From Clostridium aminobutyricum (lineage in GTDB: Bacteria > Bacillota > Clostridia > Peptostreptococcales > Anaerovoracaceae): a stretch of DNA of 64,000 nucleotides. Position numbers and translations under genes: made by a program. The stretch lies in assembly GCF_017255415.1 (NCBI RefSeq), contig NZ_JAFJZZ010000006.1:62001-126000 (forward strand), read 5' to 3'. How positions within the stretch are numbered: the stretch's first letter is position 1; the number at the start of each line of letters is the position of its first letter. Below, one piece after another: positions 62,020-64,000 of the stretch. The notes beneath the pieces were generated by a model, which was not told the origin of the DNA, searched no databases, and saw only the letters and a program-made list of their open reading frames with translations.

Positions 62020-62071
62020 AAAACGAGAAGACCTTCCTTATGAATCTTTAAGGAAGGTCTTCTCGTTTTTG
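62020..62071. terminator. Bidirectional terminator between the hydroxyacid operon and ctpA
   Basis: Perfect stem AAACGAGAAGACCTTCCTT / AAGGAAGGTCTTCTCGTTT with a 10-base loop and T-runs on both sides. Confidence 0.9.
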
Positions 62072-62102
62072 TTTATTTAAACCGCTCACGGCTCTATAGC
62101 AT

Positions 62103-63560
62103 TTAACGAAGAAGCTCTATGGCTTTCTCCAATTGATAATCGGCATCGCCGTTCACTGTCCCGTATGCCAGATTATAAGCTTCCGTTTCCAGCTTATTTC
62201 TGGTTGTATAATCGAGCACTCCATAGGGATATAAGTTTTCGTCCTTCTGGAATTTCTTTATTGCCGCTACCGTTGCATCGTCCATAACAGCTGTCGTTTC
62301 GCCTGTATAGTAACCCAGTAATGCGAGTCTCTGCTGCGCTGCATATACATTTAATCCGGTCTCTCCGGCTTTCGGTTTTGTCTGTTCATTCATAGGCGCA
62401 AAAGAGGTATACGAAGCTTTTGCTTTTTCATCTCCTAAAGACCCGTTTCGTACCACATAATCCGGTGTGATTCCCACATGGTCGATCACCTTTTTATTCG
62501 GCGTTAAAAAATATAAGATGGACACTTTCGCCGTGTCACCGGAAGATAAAGTCATAAACTGCTGCGCAATGCCTTTTCCGTACGTCGTGGCTCCTACCAG
62601 CTTCGCCGCTTTATTATCCTGAAGGGCACCCGCTAAAATTTCAGTTGCACTGGCACTGTTTTCATTGACAAGTGCCACCGTCGGCATAGAAGCAGATGCG
62701 GTGCCGGTTGCTTTTTCTGAACCGATTATTTTGCCCTGTCTTTCGTAATGGGTGATGTCCCCTGTATTAATCATATCCCGCGCAATCGCAACAGCTCCGT
62801 TTATTAAGCCGCCTCCGTTATCACGAAGATCCAAGATCAAGGATTTCGCGCCGCTCTTAATCAGTGCTGCTCTTGCCGCCGCGTATTCTTCTGCCACATT
62901 GGAATCAAAACTGGTTATTTTCATATATCCAATATTATTTTCCAACATTTTATGTGATACGCATTTTGCCTCAATGATGGCTCTTGTTATGGTAAACGTT
63001 TTTTCTGCTCCGCTTCTGGTGATGGTCACATTGACCTTTGTATTCTCTTCACCGCGCATCAGAAGAACCATATCATTCAGACTCATAGCGGTCACATCTT
63101 TGCTATCAATCTTAACAACAATGTCTCCTATCTGGATACCCGCTTTTTCAGCCGGACTCCCTTCATATACCGTCGTTATTTGGTGCTGCCCCGTTTCGCT
63201 TTCCTGCAAGCCGACGCCAATACCGCCGAACTCGCCGGTCACTGCTTCTGCAAAGCTTTCACCGTCTTCTGCTTTTGAATAATAGACGCTGAACGGATCG
63301 CCCAGTACTCCGGTAGCTCCCTCAAAGGCTCCGTCCATCAGCATATTATAATCGATATCATCTTTATAATATTTTTTGATAAATTCTAAATAATTTTCAA
63401 GTACAGCCAACTGTTCTTCTAAATATTCTTGTGAATTGGTATCTCTTCCTTCTTTCGTGTCTGCAAAAGCGGACGGCAAAAATAAAACGAAAGAAAATGA
63501 AGTGAGGATCATGGTCAAAATAATGATAAAGGCGATTATTTTTACCGCTTTCTTGTTCAT
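62103..63560 (-). CDS. ctpA: C-terminal processing peptidase, S41 family (CtpA-like)
   Basis: About 485 residues from the ATG at 63560 (AAGGAG upstream). N-terminal signal/anchor helix (AVKIIAFIIILTMILTSFSFVLFL), a PDZ domain about 105-180 (GGIGVGLQ, SPAEKAGIQIGD), then the S41 protease core with LILDLRDNGGG, catalytic Ser in NENSASATEIL and Lys in TTYGKGIAQ, and a C-terminal peptidoglycan-binding-like repeat (VYAAQQRLALLGYYTGETTAVMDDATVAAIKKFQ). Extracellular membrane-attached serine protease that trims surface or secreted proteins. Downstream of and spaced closely with a DUF1934 gene. Confidence 0.93.
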   Translation of the reverse strand: MNKKAVKIIAFIIILTMILTSFSFVLFLPSAFADTKEGRDTNSQEYLEEQLAVLENYLEFIKKYYKDDIDYNMLMDGAFEGATGVLGDPFSVYYSKAEDGESFAEAVTGEFGGIGVGLQESETGQHQITTVYEGSPAEKAGIQIGDIVVKIDSKDVTAMSLNDMVLLMRGEENTKVNVTITRSGAEKTFTITRAIIEAKCVSHKMLENNIGYMKITSFDSNVAEEYAAARAALIKSGAKSLILDLRDNGGGLINGAVAIARDMINTGDITHYERQGKIIGSEKATGTASASMPTVALVNENSASATEILAGALQDNKAAKLVGATTYGKGIAQQFMTLSSGDTAKVSILYFLTPNKKVIDHVGITPDYVVRNGSLGDEKAKASYTSFAPMNEQTKPKAGETGLNVYAAQQRLALLGYYTGETTAVMDDATVAAIKKFQKDENLYPYGVLDYTTRNKLETEAYNLAYGTVNGDADYQLEKAIELLR

Positions 63561-63594
63561 ATCTTCTCCTTCTCGATTCAAGCTAATTGCTGTT

Positions 63595-64000
63595 TTATAT
63601 AATCTGTATGTTTAACTTGCTGCGGCCTTCCGATAAGCCTTTTAAGCTGATGTGATAATCGATATCAATCGAGCCTTTTCCTTCTGGCGTTAAGTTATGC
63701 ACCAAGTCATTGGTTAATACTTCCATCTCAATGGCACCAAAAGGAGTGTCATAAAATCCCTCGTAACGGCGTCCCTTTTGAAACTCGATCGCCGTATCCA
63801 AGATGACACTTTCGCCAAATCGCCTCATACGAATGGTATCTCCTTTTAATTTCAAGCTCGTTTTGCAGCCCGGCATACCGGAAACTTCGCTCTCATCATA
63901 TACCACGTATACCGCTTGATTTCTTTCGTAAATCTTTCCTTCTGTTACAAACTCTATCTGATCCTCTTCGGAATCCGCAGAAATTTGTTTACCTCTTATT
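63595..64000 (-). CDS. DUF1934 (YwiB-like) protein, 5' end beyond the window
   Basis: The frame stays open from 63595 to the right edge, beginning in-window with IRGKQISADSEEDQIEFVTEGKIYERN and continuing GVY-like VYVVYDESEVSGMPGCKTSLKLKG. This is the calycin-like beta-barrel family DUF1934. Members are about 140 residues, so about 135 are visible and only a few are missing. Function is unknown; cytosolic. The ATG-less shorter frame from 63906 would cut the barrel and is not the start. Confidence 0.85.
   Translation of the reverse strand, partial: IRGKQISADSEEDQIEFVTEGKIYERNQAVYVVYDESEVSGMPGCKTSLKLKGDTIRMRRFGESVILDTAIEFQKGRRYEGFYDTPFGAIEMEVLTNDLVHNLTPEGKGSIDIDYHISLKGLSEGRSKLNIQII

Overview
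The window looks like the chromosome of a low-GC, strictly anaerobic, amino-acid-fermenting Clostridia (Bacillota). The evidence is AT-rich intergenic DNA, several S-layer-homology (SLH) exported proteins, a glycyl radical enzyme, a cobalamin-dependent mutase, an oxygen-sensitive 2-hydroxyacyl-CoA dehydratase, sigma-54 promoters and A/G-rich Shine-Dalgarno sites. No rRNA, tRNA, CRISPR array or intact mobile element was seen.

Layout. 1-12.1 kb (minus strand): a surface-polysaccharide operon that starts with a MurJ-type flippase and ends in the UDP-L-FucNAc genes (capE, capF, 5' end of capG), with galE, three glycosyltransferases, a DegT aminotransferase, a WbqC protein and a degenerate PLP-fold protein between them. 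12.6-20.2 kb (minus): four SLH cell-surface proteins. 20.4-24.9 kb (plus): an acyltransferase-3 membrane protein and a large SLH/Ig-like/helical-repeat adhesin. 25-28.2 kb (minus): a complete ECF transporter (S, fused double ATPase, T), followed by an AEC carrier and a DUF1846 protein.

31-61.5 kb is a catabolic island. It holds (i) an operon YkvI-like transporter / GlmL-type reactivase / single-chain adenosylcobalamin mutase / SDR / aminotransferase whose substrate I cannot name; (ii) a second YkvI-like transporter and a decayed duplicate of operon (i), keeping only one intact SDR; (iii) an SDR plus thiolase pair; (iv) a glycyl radical enzyme plus activase, with a Gln where family members usually carry the catalytic Glu; (v) a LysR regulator and divergent proC; (vi) a PAS-AAA+-Fis sigma-54 activator; and (vii) a plus-strand operon of thiolase, 3-hydroxyacyl-CoA dehydrogenase, 2-hydroxyacyl-CoA dehydratase (two subunits plus activator), CoA-transferase, enoyl-CoA hydratase and D-2-hydroxyacid dehydrogenase. 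Read together, operon (vii) would reduce a 2-oxo acid to a 2-hydroxy acid, activate it with CoA, dehydrate it to an enoyl-CoA and split it by beta-oxidation steps. A C4 chain would yield two acetyl-CoA.

The strongest new signal is regulatory. Five sites match the sigma-54 -24/-12 pattern TGGCA-N6-TTGC with exact spacing, ahead of modules (i), (ii, decayed), (iii), (v, LysR) and (vii). Each has a quasi-palindromic element centred about 45-57 bp upstream of the -24 box and a second shared element around TGAAGCG roughly 130-290 bp upstream. This makes the island look like one regulon, probably driven by the activator encoded inside it.

62.1-64 kb (minus): a CtpA-type S41 protease and a DUF1934 protein cut by the window edge.
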